Assembly (NCBI RefSeq): GCF_011927725.1
Contig: NZ_JAATJC010000001.1
Span: 751,001-815,000 of the forward strand
DNA: 64,000 bases
Reading direction: 5' to 3'
From: Sphingomonas kaistensis
GTDB taxonomy: Bacteria; Pseudomonadota; Alphaproteobacteria; Sphingomonadales; Sphingomonadaceae
Of the stretch, positions 55,810-64,000 are shown piece by piece (position 1 is the first letter of the stretch; the number at the start of each line of letters is the position of its first letter). The position numbers and the translations under genes are program-made. Under the pieces are notes generated by a model, which saw only the letters and a program-made list of their open reading frames with translations, did no database searches and had not been told where the DNA came from.

Positions 55810-57072
55810 TCAGCACCATTCCGGAATGTCGACCCCGGCCAGCGCATCGGGGTCGATCCGGCGGCGGATCAGCGCCCAGCGGTCCCCGTCGACCAGCACC
55901 TCGGCGGCCAGCGGGCGGCTGTTGTAGCCGTTGGACAGGGTCGCGCCATAGGCGCCGGCGGTGCGGAAGACGATCAGGTCGCCAGCCTCCACCCGGTCCA
56001 TCTCTCGGCCCATGGTGAAGGTGTCGCCGGTCTCGCACACCGGCCCGACCACGTTGACGACCTGGCTGACGCCCGACGGCCGCACCGCCTCGATCCGGTG
56101 GTAGGCGTCGTAGAGCGCGGGACGCATCAGGTCGTTCATGCCGGCGTCGACGATCAGCCACGGCGCGCGGACGCCGGGCTTCACCCGCACCACGCGGGTC
56201 AGCAGGACGCCGGCATTGCCGACGATCAACCGGCCGGGCTCGAACAACAGGCGGGTGTCCCAGCCCTCCGTGACCCGGCGCACCATGTCGCCATAGAGCG
56301 CTGGGCTGGGCGGCTCGGGCTGACCCGGCCCATGCGGCACGCCAAGGCCGCCGCCGAGGTCGGCGATACGGATGTCGCGGCCATCCTCGCGCAGCGCGGC
56401 GATCAGTTCGCCGAGGCGGCGAAAGGCCTGCTCCAGCGGATCGAGGCTGGTGAGCTGGCTGCCGATGTGGACGGTGACGCCGTGCACCGCCAGGCCCGGC
56501 AGGGCCGCCGCTTCGCGGGTGAAGGCGAGCGCGTCGCCCGCCGCGATCCCGAACTTGTTGTCGGCGGTGCCGGTGGTGATCTTGGCGTGGGTACCGGCGC
56601 TGACGTCGGGGTTGATCCGGAATCCCATCGGCGCCGAGCGGCCCTGCTCTTGCGCAACGGCGGAGAGGGTGCGCGCCTCCTCCATGCTTTCGACATTGAA
56701 TTGGAGGAGGCCGCCGGCCAGCGCCTCGGCCATCTCCTCGGCGGTCTTGCCGACGCCGGAGAAGACGATCCGCTCGGGCGCGATGCCGGCGGCGCGGGCA
56801 CGGCGATACTCCCCGATCGAAACCACGTCCGCACCCAGTCCGGCCCGGCCAAGCCGCGCCAGCACATGGGCGTTGGGATTGGCCTTGACCGCATAGGCGA
56901 CCAAAGGCTTGCCGCTGCCGGCACCGGCCACCGCCTGCTGCATCACCGCCGCGTGGCGGTCCATGGTGGCGGACGAATAGACATAGGTCGGGGTGCCGAC
57001 GGCGGCCGCGATCGCCTCCAGCGGCACGTCTTCGCACTGCAGCGCGCCGTCGACGAGGTGGAAATGGTCCAT
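55810..57072 (-). CDS. lysA: Diaminopimelate decarboxylase
   Basis: 420 residues from the ATG at 57072. An in-frame ATG at 57108 lies within the preceding gene. It converts meso-diaminopimelate to lysine, the last step of lysine synthesis. The PLP lysine is K63 in 'VAYAVKANPNAHVL'. Other fold type III motifs: 'HIGSQLTS', 'DLGGGLGVPH', 'EPGRLIVGNAG', 'GPVCETGDTF' (catalytic Cys of the partner subunit) and 'GAYGATLSNGYNSRP'. It is a homodimer with shared active sites. It lies 10 bp after the HDAC-like gene in what looks like one operon. Confidence 0.96.
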   Translation of the reverse strand: MDHFHLVDGALQCEDVPLEAIAAAVGTPTYVYSSATMDRHAAVMQQAVAGAGSGKPLVAYAVKANPNAHVLARLGRAGLGADVVSIGEYRRARAAGIAPERIVFSGVGKTAEEMAEALAGGLLQFNVESMEEARTLSAVAQEQGRSAPMGFRINPDVSAGTHAKITTGTADNKFGIAAGDALAFTREAAALPGLAVHGVTVHIGSQLTSLDPLEQAFRRLGELIAALREDGRDIRIADLGGGLGVPHGPGQPEPPSPALYGDMVRRVTEGWDTRLLFEPGRLIVGNAGVLLTRVVRVKPGVRAPWLIVDAGMNDLMRPALYDAYHRIEAVRPSGVSQVVNVVGPVCETGDTFTMGREMDRVEAGDLIVFRTAGAYGATLSNGYNSRPLAAEVLVDGDRWALIRRRIDPDALAGVDIPEWC

Positions 57073-57082
57073 GACCTCGCGC

Positions 57083-58066
57083 CTAGAAGCCGGACAGGAA
57101 AGCGGCAACGTTGGCGCCCAGCGCGTCTACCGCATAGCCGCCTTCGAGCAGGATAAGGGCCGGCACCCCGAGCGCCGCGGCGCGGGCCGCGAGACGGACG
57201 TAGTCGCCGGTGCGGATGCCGAAATGGCTGATCGGGTCGCCCTCGAAGGTGTCGGCGCCGAAGCTCACCACCAGCAGTTCGGGCTGGTCTTCGGCCAGCC
57301 ACTCGCAGGCGCGGGCTAGTGCCTCGTCGTAGGCGGCGAAGACGGTTCCGCGCGGCAGGGGCAGGTTGAGGATGTTGCCGCCGCTCTCTGCGTCGGATCC
57401 CCAGAAATAGGGATAATCGGTCGCCGGGTCGGCGTGGAGCGAGGCGAACCGCACGCCCTCCCGCCCGGTGACGATGTCCTGCGTCCCGTTGCCGTGGTGA
57501 TAGTCGAGGTCGAGGATCGCGGTGCGCTTGCCCGAGGCCAGTGCAGCGATTGCGGCCCAGTTGAGGTAGGAATAGCCGCCCATGTAGTCGGGCCCGGCAT
57601 GGTGTCCGGGCGGGCGGGTCAGGGCGAAGGCGTGGCTTCCGGCGACCGCTACGTCGAGCGCTGCGAGCAGGGTCCCGGTGCCCGCCAGCAAGGCGTCCCA
57701 GGTGCCACCCATGATCGGCGCGCAGGTGTCGTAGGCATGCTGCCCGAGCCGGGCGTCGATCCGCTGCAGGTCGCGCGGGGCCCGGCGAAGCGGAAAGGCA
57801 TAGGGCAGCACGTCGCCGCTGCGTCCGGCCGCCAGCCACTCGTCATGGGCGGTGCGCAGAAGATCGAGGTAGTCGGATGAATGCGCCAACCCGGCCGCCG
57901 CGATCAGTTCTGCATCCGGGCGAGCGGGCGGCGCTTCCACCGGTCCGATCGCCGCCAGCACCGAATCGATCCGCTCGACGACGTCGGCGGCGGGATGCAG
58001 TGCGCCGTTGAAAAACTCCGACACCGGCGCGTGGCCGCGCTGCGCCTCGTCCCAGAAGCAGCGCAC
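57083..58066 (-). CDS. Histone deacetylase/acetylpolyamine amidohydrolase family protein
   Basis: 327 residues from a GTG at 58066. It is a zinc-dependent deacetylase of the arginase/deacetylase fold. The charge-relay histidines are H155-H156 in RPPGHHAGP. Zinc ligands: D188 and H190 in DLDYHHGNGTQ, and D272 in GADTFEGDP. The transition-state tyrosine is Y311 in LLEGGYAV. 'DYMGGYSYLNW' matches the acetylpolyamine amidohydrolase branch. Bacterial members remove acetyl groups from polyamines or other acetylated amines. It lies 10 bp from lysA and 8 bp from the DUF885 gene, so the three are likely co-expressed. Confidence 0.9.
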   Translation of the reverse strand: MRCFWDEAQRGHAPVSEFFNGALHPAADVVERIDSVLAAIGPVEAPPARPDAELIAAAGLAHSSDYLDLLRTAHDEWLAAGRSGDVLPYAFPLRRAPRDLQRIDARLGQHAYDTCAPIMGGTWDALLAGTGTLLAALDVAVAGSHAFALTRPPGHHAGPDYMGGYSYLNWAAIAALASGKRTAILDLDYHHGNGTQDIVTGREGVRFASLHADPATDYPYFWGSDAESGGNILNLPLPRGTVFAAYDEALARACEWLAEDQPELLVVSFGADTFEGDPISHFGIRTGDYVRLAARAAALGVPALILLEGGYAVDALGANVAAFLSGF

Positions 58067-58074
58067 GGCCAGGG

Positions 58075-59358
58075 TCAGCCCTGAAGGTCGCTGGGCAGGG
58101 TCGGCTCGCTCAGCAACTGCTCCATCCGCCGCCAGCGCGCCGCGTCGTCGCTGAACCGGTCGACATCGCGCGCCACCATGTCGCGGCCGATGGTGTAGTT
58201 GATGACGTAGGAACGATACTGCTTGGTGAAGCTGACCGACTGCCTGGCGCGGGCTTCGCCGACCAGGCTGTACTTCTGGGTCAGGCGGATCGCTTCGGCT
58301 TCGTCGATCTGGCCGTCCAGGAACTGCTGCGAGATGGTGTTGCGGGAGGTGCCGAGATCCCGCAGCGCGTCGAGCAGGGCGTCGTAGCGCGCCACTTCCG
58401 ACCCATCGATCCCGGCCAGCGGCGCCAGCACCGCCGCTTCGTAACGCGCCTTGCGCTGGCCCGGGAAGGCGAGGTCGATGCCGAAATTGGCCGAGCCTTC
58501 GGAGATGATGGATTGCGGCGAGAACAGCGGCTGAACTGTGAATTCGGCCCAGCCCTTGTCCTTGGCGAGCTTCTCTTCCTGGAGCACGTTCAGCACGTGG
58601 TGGCCGGGGTAGCCTTCGTGGCAGCCAAGGTCGATCGCGCGGCTGAGGCGGATCGGCAGGTCGGTATTGATCTCGATCCGGCTGCGGTAATTGCCTTGGT
58701 AGTAATTGTAGCCCGACCAGCTCTTGCCGGTGACGAAGGCAAGGTCGAACTGCTCGGTCGAGGGCAGGGTGATGTGCTGGCCCGACGCGGTGCGGCAGGC
58801 GGCGATGGCGTTGCGGAACACCGGCTCCAGCTTGTCGCGGCTGATGGTGAAGCGGTTCTGATAGGCCTCGACCCGGTCGGCGAGCGTGCCGGAGCCCGGG
58901 ACCAGAGTCTCGATCCTCGCCAGCACCGGATCGTAGCTGGCCAGCGGCTTGATCTCGGGACGGACCCCGAACAGCCCCTGGGCTTCGTCGGCGAAGGACA
59001 GCTTCTCACCCTGCAGCATGCGCAGGCGGGTGGCGGCGGCCGTCAGCTGGGCCGCCAGGAAAGCGGCGCGGCGGGGCTCTTCGGCGCTGACCGCCTGGAC
59101 CCGGGCGCGGAGCTGGGCGACGCGGGCGGCAAGCGCCGGAAGGTCGCTGCGGGCGGCCAGCGCCAGCCCTTCGGCCTTGAGCGCGGGATCGCCGGTGAAG
59201 GCGTCGATATAGCCTTCCTCCTTTTCGCCGATCGCCATCTGCAACACGACATAGTCACGCGCCGTGGCGGACAGGCTGTCGCGCGCGCCGGGGGCAGTGG
59301 CGCAAGCCGCGAGGCTCAGCGTGGCGGCAAGACAGGCGGCGCGTAGGGATCGTTGCAT
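58075..59358 (-). CDS. DUF885 family lipoprotein, putative metallopeptidase
   Basis: 427 residues. Lipoprotein signal 'LAATLSLAAC' near residue 19. The DUF885 motif HEGYPGHH is at 247-254, close to the centre as expected, with a downstream 'YSLVGEARARQSVSFTKQYRSYVINYTIG' region. It is shorter than the other DUF885 protein of the window (621 residues) and only distantly similar outside the motif. Its signal peptide is encoded within the last 43 bases of nhaA in another frame. It may hydrolyse peptides at the cell envelope; the substrate is unknown. Confidence 0.85.
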   Translation of the reverse strand: MQRSLRAACLAATLSLAACATAPGARDSLSATARDYVVLQMAIGEKEEGYIDAFTGDPALKAEGLALAARSDLPALAARVAQLRARVQAVSAEEPRRAAFLAAQLTAAATRLRMLQGEKLSFADEAQGLFGVRPEIKPLASYDPVLARIETLVPGSGTLADRVEAYQNRFTISRDKLEPVFRNAIAACRTASGQHITLPSTEQFDLAFVTGKSWSGYNYYQGNYRSRIEINTDLPIRLSRAIDLGCHEGYPGHHVLNVLQEEKLAKDKGWAEFTVQPLFSPQSIISEGSANFGIDLAFPGQRKARYEAAVLAPLAGIDGSEVARYDALLDALRDLGTSRNTISQQFLDGQIDEAEAIRLTQKYSLVGEARARQSVSFTKQYRSYVINYTIGRDMVARDVDRFSDDAARWRRMEQLLSEPTLPSDLQG

Positions 59359-60542
59359 ACGGTCGGGTCCTCGTCGGCATCCTCGCCGAAAATCTCGGCG
59401 GCTTCGTCACGGTCGCGTTCGGATTCGCCGATCGGCTTGGCCAGCGCAAGGACGATGTAGCCGGCAATACCGGAAAGGATCGAGCCGAGCAGGGTGCCGA
59501 TCTTGGCTTCCTCGACGAGCATATATTCGTCGAACGCCAGTTCGCCGATGAACAGGCTCATGGTGAAGCCGACCCCGCAGAGCAGGGCGGCGCCATAGAC
59601 GTGGGCCCAGCGCAATGCTTCGGGCTTGCGGGCAAGGCCGGTGCGATCGGCGATCCAGATCGCGCCGAACACGCCGAGCTGCTTTCCGACGAACAGGCCG
59701 GTCGCAACCCCGAGGGGAAGCGGCCGCAGCAGTTCGTCGAGGCCGGCAAGGGTGACGCCCGCGCTGGCGAGGCCGAACAGGGGGACGATGCCGAACATCA
59801 CCAGCGGATGCAGCTTGTGCTCCAGCTTCTTGAGCGGTGATACCGCCTCGCCCCGGCCGAGCGGGATGGTGAGTGCGGCGACGACGCCGGCGATGGTGGC
59901 GTGGATGCCCGACTGGAACACTGCCAGCCACAGCAGCGGAAACAGCAGCAGGTAGGGCCACAACCGGCGCACGCCGAACAGGTTCAGCGTCGCCATCGCG
60001 CCGACCAGCAGGGCGCTGATCGCCAGCGCCGTCATGTTGATCTCGGCCGTGTAGAAGACCGCGATGATGGCGACCGCGCCGATGTCGTCGATGATCGCGA
60101 TGGTCACCAGCAGCACCTTGATGCTGGCCGGCACGCGCGGGCCGAGCAGGGCCAGCAGCCCGAGTGCGAAGGCGATGTCGGTCGCCGCGGGGATCGCCCA
60201 GCCGGAGGACAATGCCGGGTCAAAGCCGGTGGTCAGCTTGTAGACCAGTGCCGGTACCGCCATCCCGAGCGCGGCGGCGATGATCGGCAATTTGCGCGCT
60301 TCGGGCGTGGCGAGCTGGCCGTCATACCATTCGCGCTTCACCTCCAGTCCGACCAGCAGGAAGAAGATCGCCATCAGCGCGTCGGCGATCCAGTAATGGA
60401 CCGTCAGCGGCCCGACGTCGGTTTCGAGCAGGAGGTGATAGGCCTCCGCCAGCGGGCTGTTGGCGATCAGCAGCGCAAGCGCCGCCGCCCCCATTAGCAG
60501 AAGACCAGCGGTCCGCTCGCTATTATGTGCAGGCCCTGCCAT
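59316..60542 (-). CDS. nhaA: Na+/H+ antiporter NhaA
   Basis: 408 residues with about twelve transmembrane segments. Key acidic residues are present: Asp122 in 'AATDIAFALGLLALLG' and Asp152-Asp153 in 'AIIDDIGAVAII', the pair that binds Na+ and H+. 'FFLLVGLEVKREW' is the usual early motif. The C-terminus has an acidic tail ('SERDRDEAAEIFGEDADEDP'). It exports sodium in exchange for protons at the inner membrane, giving salt and alkali resistance. The start codon sits in a hairpin loop (see 60526-60560), and the 3' end overlaps the DUF885 gene by 43 bases. Confidence 0.95.
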   Translation of the reverse strand: MAGPAHNSERTAGLLLMGAAALALLIANSPLAEAYHLLLETDVGPLTVHYWIADALMAIFFLLVGLEVKREWYDGQLATPEARKLPIIAAALGMAVPALVYKLTTGFDPALSSGWAIPAATDIAFALGLLALLGPRVPASIKVLLVTIAIIDDIGAVAIIAVFYTAEINMTALAISALLVGAMATLNLFGVRRLWPYLLLFPLLWLAVFQSGIHATIAGVVAALTIPLGRGEAVSPLKKLEHKLHPLVMFGIVPLFGLASAGVTLAGLDELLRPLPLGVATGLFVGKQLGVFGAIWIADRTGLARKPEALRWAHVYGAALLCGVGFTMSLFIGELAFDEYMLVEEAKIGTLLGSILSGIAGYIVLALAKPIGESERDRDEAAEIFGEDADEDPTVCNDPYAPPVLPPR

Positions 60543-60560
60543 GCCGCAGGGCCTTGCACA
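60526..60560 (-). promoter_or_regulatory. Stem-loop carrying the nhaA start codon in its loop
   Basis: On the minus strand, TGTGCAAGGCCCTG (60560-60547) pairs with CAGGGCCTGCACA (60538-60526) with one bulged base. The 8-base loop contains the nhaA ATG (60542-60540). It also lies 25-59 bases after the OsmC stop, so it could instead be that gene's terminator, but there is no T-run. Confidence 0.6.
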
Positions 60561-60584
60561 GCTATTCGGCGATGCGCAACCGCG

Positions 60585-61010
60585 TCAGCCGACCGTGACG
60601 TCCAGCGTCATCTCGGCATTGAGCAGCTTGGAAATGGGGCAATTCTGCTTGGCCTCCTCGGCTAGGCGGCGCAGTTCGGCTTCCTCGATGCCGGGCACGC
60701 TGGCGGTGAGCGCAAGGTCGGAGCGGCTGACCTTGAAGCCCGCGCCGTCCTGGTCGAGCTTCACCTTGGCTTCGGTCTCGAGATTGCCCTCATTGTGCCC
60801 GGCGCCGGCCAGCGCGAAGCTCAACGCCATGGTGAAGCAGCTGGCATGGGCGGCGGCGATCAGTTCCTCGGGATTGGTCCCGGGTTCGCCCTCGAAGCGG
60901 GTGTTGAAGCCGTAGCGGCTGTCCTTGAGCACGCCCGACTGGGTGGAGATCCACCCCTTGCCGGTCTTGCCCATGCCTTCGTAGCGCGCGGTGGCGGTGC
61001 GGGTGATCAT
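60585..61010 (-). CDS. OsmC family peroxiredoxin
   Basis: 141 residues. The two reactive cysteines are C58 in 'AAHASCFTMALS' and C124 in 'AKQNCPISKLL', the OsmC catalytic pair that reduces organic hydroperoxides. 'GTNPEELIAAAHASCF' is the family signature. The length fits OsmC (about 140). It is a cytosolic dimer, with the active site formed by both subunits. It is between the M16 peptidase and nhaA, all in one direction. Confidence 0.93.
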   Translation of the reverse strand: MITRTATARYEGMGKTGKGWISTQSGVLKDSRYGFNTRFEGEPGTNPEELIAAAHASCFTMALSFALAGAGHNEGNLETEAKVKLDQDGAGFKVSRSDLALTASVPGIEEAELRRLAEEAKQNCPISKLLNAEMTLDVTVG

Positions 61011-61077
61011 GCGATGTTCGTCCTTTTTTCGAAACTCGCATGATCAACCCCGCGCCCGCCCCGCGGTTGCAAGGCGC

Positions 61078-63915
61078 CTAGCGAAGGCCCGGCTTGTCGA
61101 GCGAAAGCTGGGACAGCGGGATCACCGTGACCTCGCCGAACTGCTTGCGGAGGTCGTCGGCGAACAGCTTGGCATCGCCGACGATCACCGTGGTGGTGCC
61201 GGCCGGGGCGAGCAGGCCGCGCGCGACCTCGCCCGCCTGTGCCGGGGTCACGGCCCGGACCGAGGTCATGTAACGCCCGATCTCGGACGGGCTGACGCCG
61301 TTCTGGACATAGCCCGCGACGATGTCACCAAGCCCCTCGACCGTTTCGAGCTGACGCCCGAAGCCGCCGGTGATGAAGGCCTGGCGGGTGCCCAGTTCGG
61401 CGGCCGGGATCGGTTCCGCGCCAAGCCGCTTCATCTCGTCGAGGATGATTCCCAGCACTTCGGGCGCCGAGGCATTCTTGGTCTGCACCGCGACGACCAC
61501 CGCGCCAGCCCTGCGACCGGCGGACAGGCCGCTGTTGGCGCCATAGGACAGGCCCCGCTTGATCCGGATCTCGCGGTTGAGGCGCGCGCTGTAGCCGCCG
61601 CCGAGCACGGCATTGGCGAGCATCGCTTCGTAATAGCGCGGATCGGCGCGTTGCACGGTTTCCTTGGCGACCGCGACCGCCGCCTGGCTTGAGCCCGGCA
61701 TGTCGATCACCACCACCTTGCCCTTGAGCGGCGCCTCGCCGGCGGCGGGACGAGCGCTGGCCGCCGCGGCGAGCGGGGCAGCGGCGCGCCACGACCCGAA
61801 GGTCTGCTCGGCCAGTTGCTGCGCGCGAGCGGGCGAGATGTCGCCGCTCAGGATCAGTACGCTCTGGTCCGGGCGAAGGGTCTGGCGGGCCGCCGCGATC
61901 ACGTCGGCGCGGGTGATGGCCTTGAGCGAATCGGGGGTCCCGCCGGCCGGTGAGCCGTAGGACCCGGTGCCGAAGATCGCCCGCGCCGCCGCAAGCCGCG
62001 ACAGGGCGCCGGGGTTCTGGAGGGCAAGGGTGGCACCGTCGACCGCCTGGCCGCGGGCGCGTTCGACCTCGTCAGGCGCGAAGGCGGCGTTGGCGGCGAC
62101 ATCGGCCATGATCTCGAGCGCGGCCGGGAGATTGGCGCTGCGGACGACTAGTCCCAGTTCCATGCCCTCGTTGCCGGCGCCCGTCCCGAACTGCCCGCCG
62201 AAAGCCTCGATCGAGGCCGCGATCTGGTCGGCGCTGCGGGTGGCCGTACCCTTGGTCAGAAGGTTCGCGGCAAGCTGGTGGACACCCGCCTTGCCGTCCG
62301 GGTCGGCGGTGCTTCCGCCAAGCGACACCAGGCTGGCGCTGACCAGGGGGAGGTTGGTGCGCGGCACGGTGATGACGGTGAGCCCGTTGGCGAGCCTGGC
62401 GGTGACCGGCTGGGGAACAGTGACCGCGACCGGGGCCGCAGGCTCGGGCGGGCGGACGCGCTCGGCTTCGCTTGCGGGCTGGACCACCTTGATCCCCGCC
62501 GGCGCCTTGAGCGGCGTCGTGACCACGGTCGGGGCGAGCGCGATCCTGTCGCCGCTGCTCGCGGTAACGCCGCTGGCGGCCGGCAGGTAGCGGATGGTGA
62601 CCGCGCTGCCGAGGTCGAGATATTTCTTCGCGACCCGCTGGACGTCGGCGGGGGTGACCCGGGCCAGCGCGGCGAGGCGCTTGTCGGCGGCGCGCGGGTC
62701 GCCTTCGATGATCACGCCGGTGGCGAGGAGGTTGCCCTTGCCCTCCACCGTTTCGCGTTCCTTGAGCGCGCTGGTCAGGAGTTCGTTGCGCGCTTCGGTC
62801 AGTTCGGCGGCGGTGACCGGCTCGCTCGCCATCCGCGCCAGTTCGCGGCGCAGCACGGCTTCGACCTCGGGAACGGTCTTGCCGCCGGCAAGGATGGCAA
62901 AAGGCGCCATCACGCCGGTCCCCTGCTTGTCGTCGATGAAGACCGAGGCGTCGGTGGCGAGGCGAGACCGCACCAGCGCCTGGTTGAAGCGGCTGCTGTC
63001 GCCGCTCGCCAGGACGGCCTGCAGCAGCTCGAGCGCGGGCATGTCCGGCGATGTGGCCGAGGGCAGGAGGAAGCTCATCACCAGTGCCGGGAGCGGGGTG
63101 TTGGGCTCGGTCACGGTATAGCTGCGCGCGGCGGTGCGGGCCGGCTCGGCCATCGTCACCCGCGGAATGGCGCCAGCGGGGCGCTTGATCGGCGCGAAAT
63201 AGCTGTCGACCCAGCGATTGAGGTCGGCGGGGTCGAAATTGCCGCTGACCACCAGCACCGCATTGTCGGGGCGATAGTAGGTCGCGTGGAAAGCGCGGAC
63301 GTCGCCGATGGTGGCGGCGTCCAGCTCCTCGATGCTGCCGATACCGGGGCGGGCGTAGGGGTGCCGCTGGTAACTGGTCAGCGGGATATAGTGCTGGAAC
63401 AGCTTGCCATAGGGCCGCGCAAGTCCGGTCCGCAGCTCCTCCTTCACCACGTCGCGTTCGGGTTTGAAGTTGGCGTCGTCGACCACCAGGCTGCCCATCC
63501 GGTCGGCTTCGGCCCACAGCAGTCGCTGGAGGTGGTTGGCCGGCACCGTCTCGTAGTAATTGGTGTAGTCGTCCGCCGTGCTGGCGTTGTTGAACCCACC
63601 GACGTCCTCGGTCATCCGGTCCATCTGCTCGGGCACCATGTTGCGGGTGGCCTTGAACATCAGATGCTCGAACAGGTGAGCGAAGCCCGACCGCCCGCGC
63701 GGATCGTCCTTGGAGCCGACGTCGTACCACACCTGCACCGACACGTTGGGGCTGGCGGTGTCGCGCAGCGCATAGACGCGCAGGCCGTTGGCGAGCTTGC
63801 GCTCGGTGTAGTCGAGCGCCGGAATGGCATTGGTCGTCTGGGCGGCTGCGGGAAGCGCCTGGACGGCGGTTCCAGCAAGCAGAAGGGCGGCAAGCAGGCG
63901 GGTCGATGAGGGCAA
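61078..63915 (-). CDS. M16 family zinc peptidase, two-domain exported form
   Basis: 945 residues. Signal peptide to about residue 25 (LPAAAQ). The first M16 unit has the inverted zinc motif H80-L-F-E-H84 in 'FAHLFEHLMFKATRN' with a downstream Glu-rich 'PERDVVKEELRTG', so it is catalytic. The second M16 unit ('TVITVPRTNLPLVSASLVSL' onward) keeps the fold but has no HxxEH and is the inactive partner half, as in pitrilysin-like fused peptidases. Two further M16C repeats follow each unit. Such periplasmic enzymes degrade peptides. A full gene; nothing recognisable lies in the 85 bp between it and the window end. Confidence 0.93.
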   Translation of the reverse strand: MPSSTRLLAALLLAGTAVQALPAAAQTTNAIPALDYTERKLANGLRVYALRDTASPNVSVQVWYDVGSKDDPRGRSGFAHLFEHLMFKATRNMVPEQMDRMTEDVGGFNNASTADDYTNYYETVPANHLQRLLWAEADRMGSLVVDDANFKPERDVVKEELRTGLARPYGKLFQHYIPLTSYQRHPYARPGIGSIEELDAATIGDVRAFHATYYRPDNAVLVVSGNFDPADLNRWVDSYFAPIKRPAGAIPRVTMAEPARTAARSYTVTEPNTPLPALVMSFLLPSATSPDMPALELLQAVLASGDSSRFNQALVRSRLATDASVFIDDKQGTGVMAPFAILAGGKTVPEVEAVLRRELARMASEPVTAAELTEARNELLTSALKERETVEGKGNLLATGVIIEGDPRAADKRLAALARVTPADVQRVAKKYLDLGSAVTIRYLPAASGVTASSGDRIALAPTVVTTPLKAPAGIKVVQPASEAERVRPPEPAAPVAVTVPQPVTARLANGLTVITVPRTNLPLVSASLVSLGGSTADPDGKAGVHQLAANLLTKGTATRSADQIAASIEAFGGQFGTGAGNEGMELGLVVRSANLPAALEIMADVAANAAFAPDEVERARGQAVDGATLALQNPGALSRLAAARAIFGTGSYGSPAGGTPDSLKAITRADVIAAARQTLRPDQSVLILSGDISPARAQQLAEQTFGSWRAAAPLAAAASARPAAGEAPLKGKVVVIDMPGSSQAAVAVAKETVQRADPRYYEAMLANAVLGGGYSARLNREIRIKRGLSYGANSGLSAGRRAGAVVVAVQTKNASAPEVLGIILDEMKRLGAEPIPAAELGTRQAFITGGFGRQLETVEGLGDIVAGYVQNGVSPSEIGRYMTSVRAVTPAQAGEVARGLLAPAGTTTVIVGDAKLFADDLRKQFGEVTVIPLSQLSLDKPGLR

Positions 63916-64000
63916 GGGACGAACTCCGGTGACGCGTTGGGCCGAGCGTGAGGCGGCGGCCTGACGGCGTCAAGCAACGCTTCGACCAGCGGCAGGCAGG

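Overview
The window is about two-thirds G+C, gene-dense and free of rRNA, tRNA, CRISPR, prophage or transposase genes. The gene content points to an alphaproteobacterium of the order Sphingomonadales. The evidence is a PEPxxWA-type C-terminal sorting signal, a UrcA-family protein, a TIGR02186/TauE pair, an Rrf2-led SUF operon, a large TonB-dependent receptor, CarD, and a GTTC-N7-GTTC LexA box at dinB. No species can be named from the sequence alone.

Layout. 1-2.2 kb: the end of a PEP-CTERM surface protein, an unusual regulator joining an Lrp/AsnC-type ligand domain to a LytTR DNA-binding domain, a UrcA protein and an NTF2-like protein. 2.3-10.6 kb: HerA-like ATPase, a TIGR02186 + TauE/SafE exporter pair, gamma-glutamyltransferase, PyrD and a DUF885 lipoprotein. 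10.6-16.3 kb: a complete SUF iron-sulfur assembly operon (Rrf2 regulator, sufB, a low-GC small ORF, sufC, sufD, sufS, a DUF59 protein, sufA) whose members overlap by a few bases and are probably translationally coupled. 16.3-24.2 kb: MddA-like methyltransferase, thrS, a GNAT protein, infC and a TonB-dependent receptor. 24.2-36.2 kb: housekeeping and stress genes glnD, an aspartyl/asparaginyl beta-hydroxylase-like gene, mutS, maeB, a bifunctional (p)ppGpp enzyme, an HxlR regulator and rpoZ. 36.3-46.5 kb: a PLD/cardiolipin-synthase-like enzyme, a methyltransferase, an MFS permease, a bacterial CDC48 ATPase, an SDR, a DUF418 membrane protein, a cyclophilin, mgtE and DUF1489. 46.5-49.3 kb: two tandem pairs of exported proteins (TonB-C-like and DUF2807) and carD. 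50-54.2 kb: dinB, sucC without sucD, and etfBA. 54.3-63.9 kb: two exported proteins, lysA, an HDAC-like deacetylase, a second DUF885 lipoprotein, nhaA, an OsmC protein and a double-domain M16 peptidase.

How the genes work together. The clearest functional unit is the SUF operon. Other units are etfB-etfA (electron transfer flavoprotein), TIGR02186-TauE (anion export), and the minus-strand run nhaA-DUF885-HDAC-lysA, in which genes overlap or lie about 10 bp apart. The genome is compact: several convergent pairs share their stop codons (4-bp overlaps) and others overlap by 11-22 bp.

The non-coding signals are the most distinctive part. Perfect 12-bp inverted repeats directly precede the start codons of the RAM-LytTR regulator and the Rrf2 regulator. 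A hairpin holds the nhaA start codon in its loop. A consensus alphaproteobacterial SOS box overlaps the likely dinB start. infC has a well-placed Shine-Dalgarno sequence in front of an ATA codon. Two copies of a REP-like intergenic repeat are present. No wholly new multi-gene system is proven; the best candidates are listed in the findings. No gene-free stretch exceeds about 220 bp.
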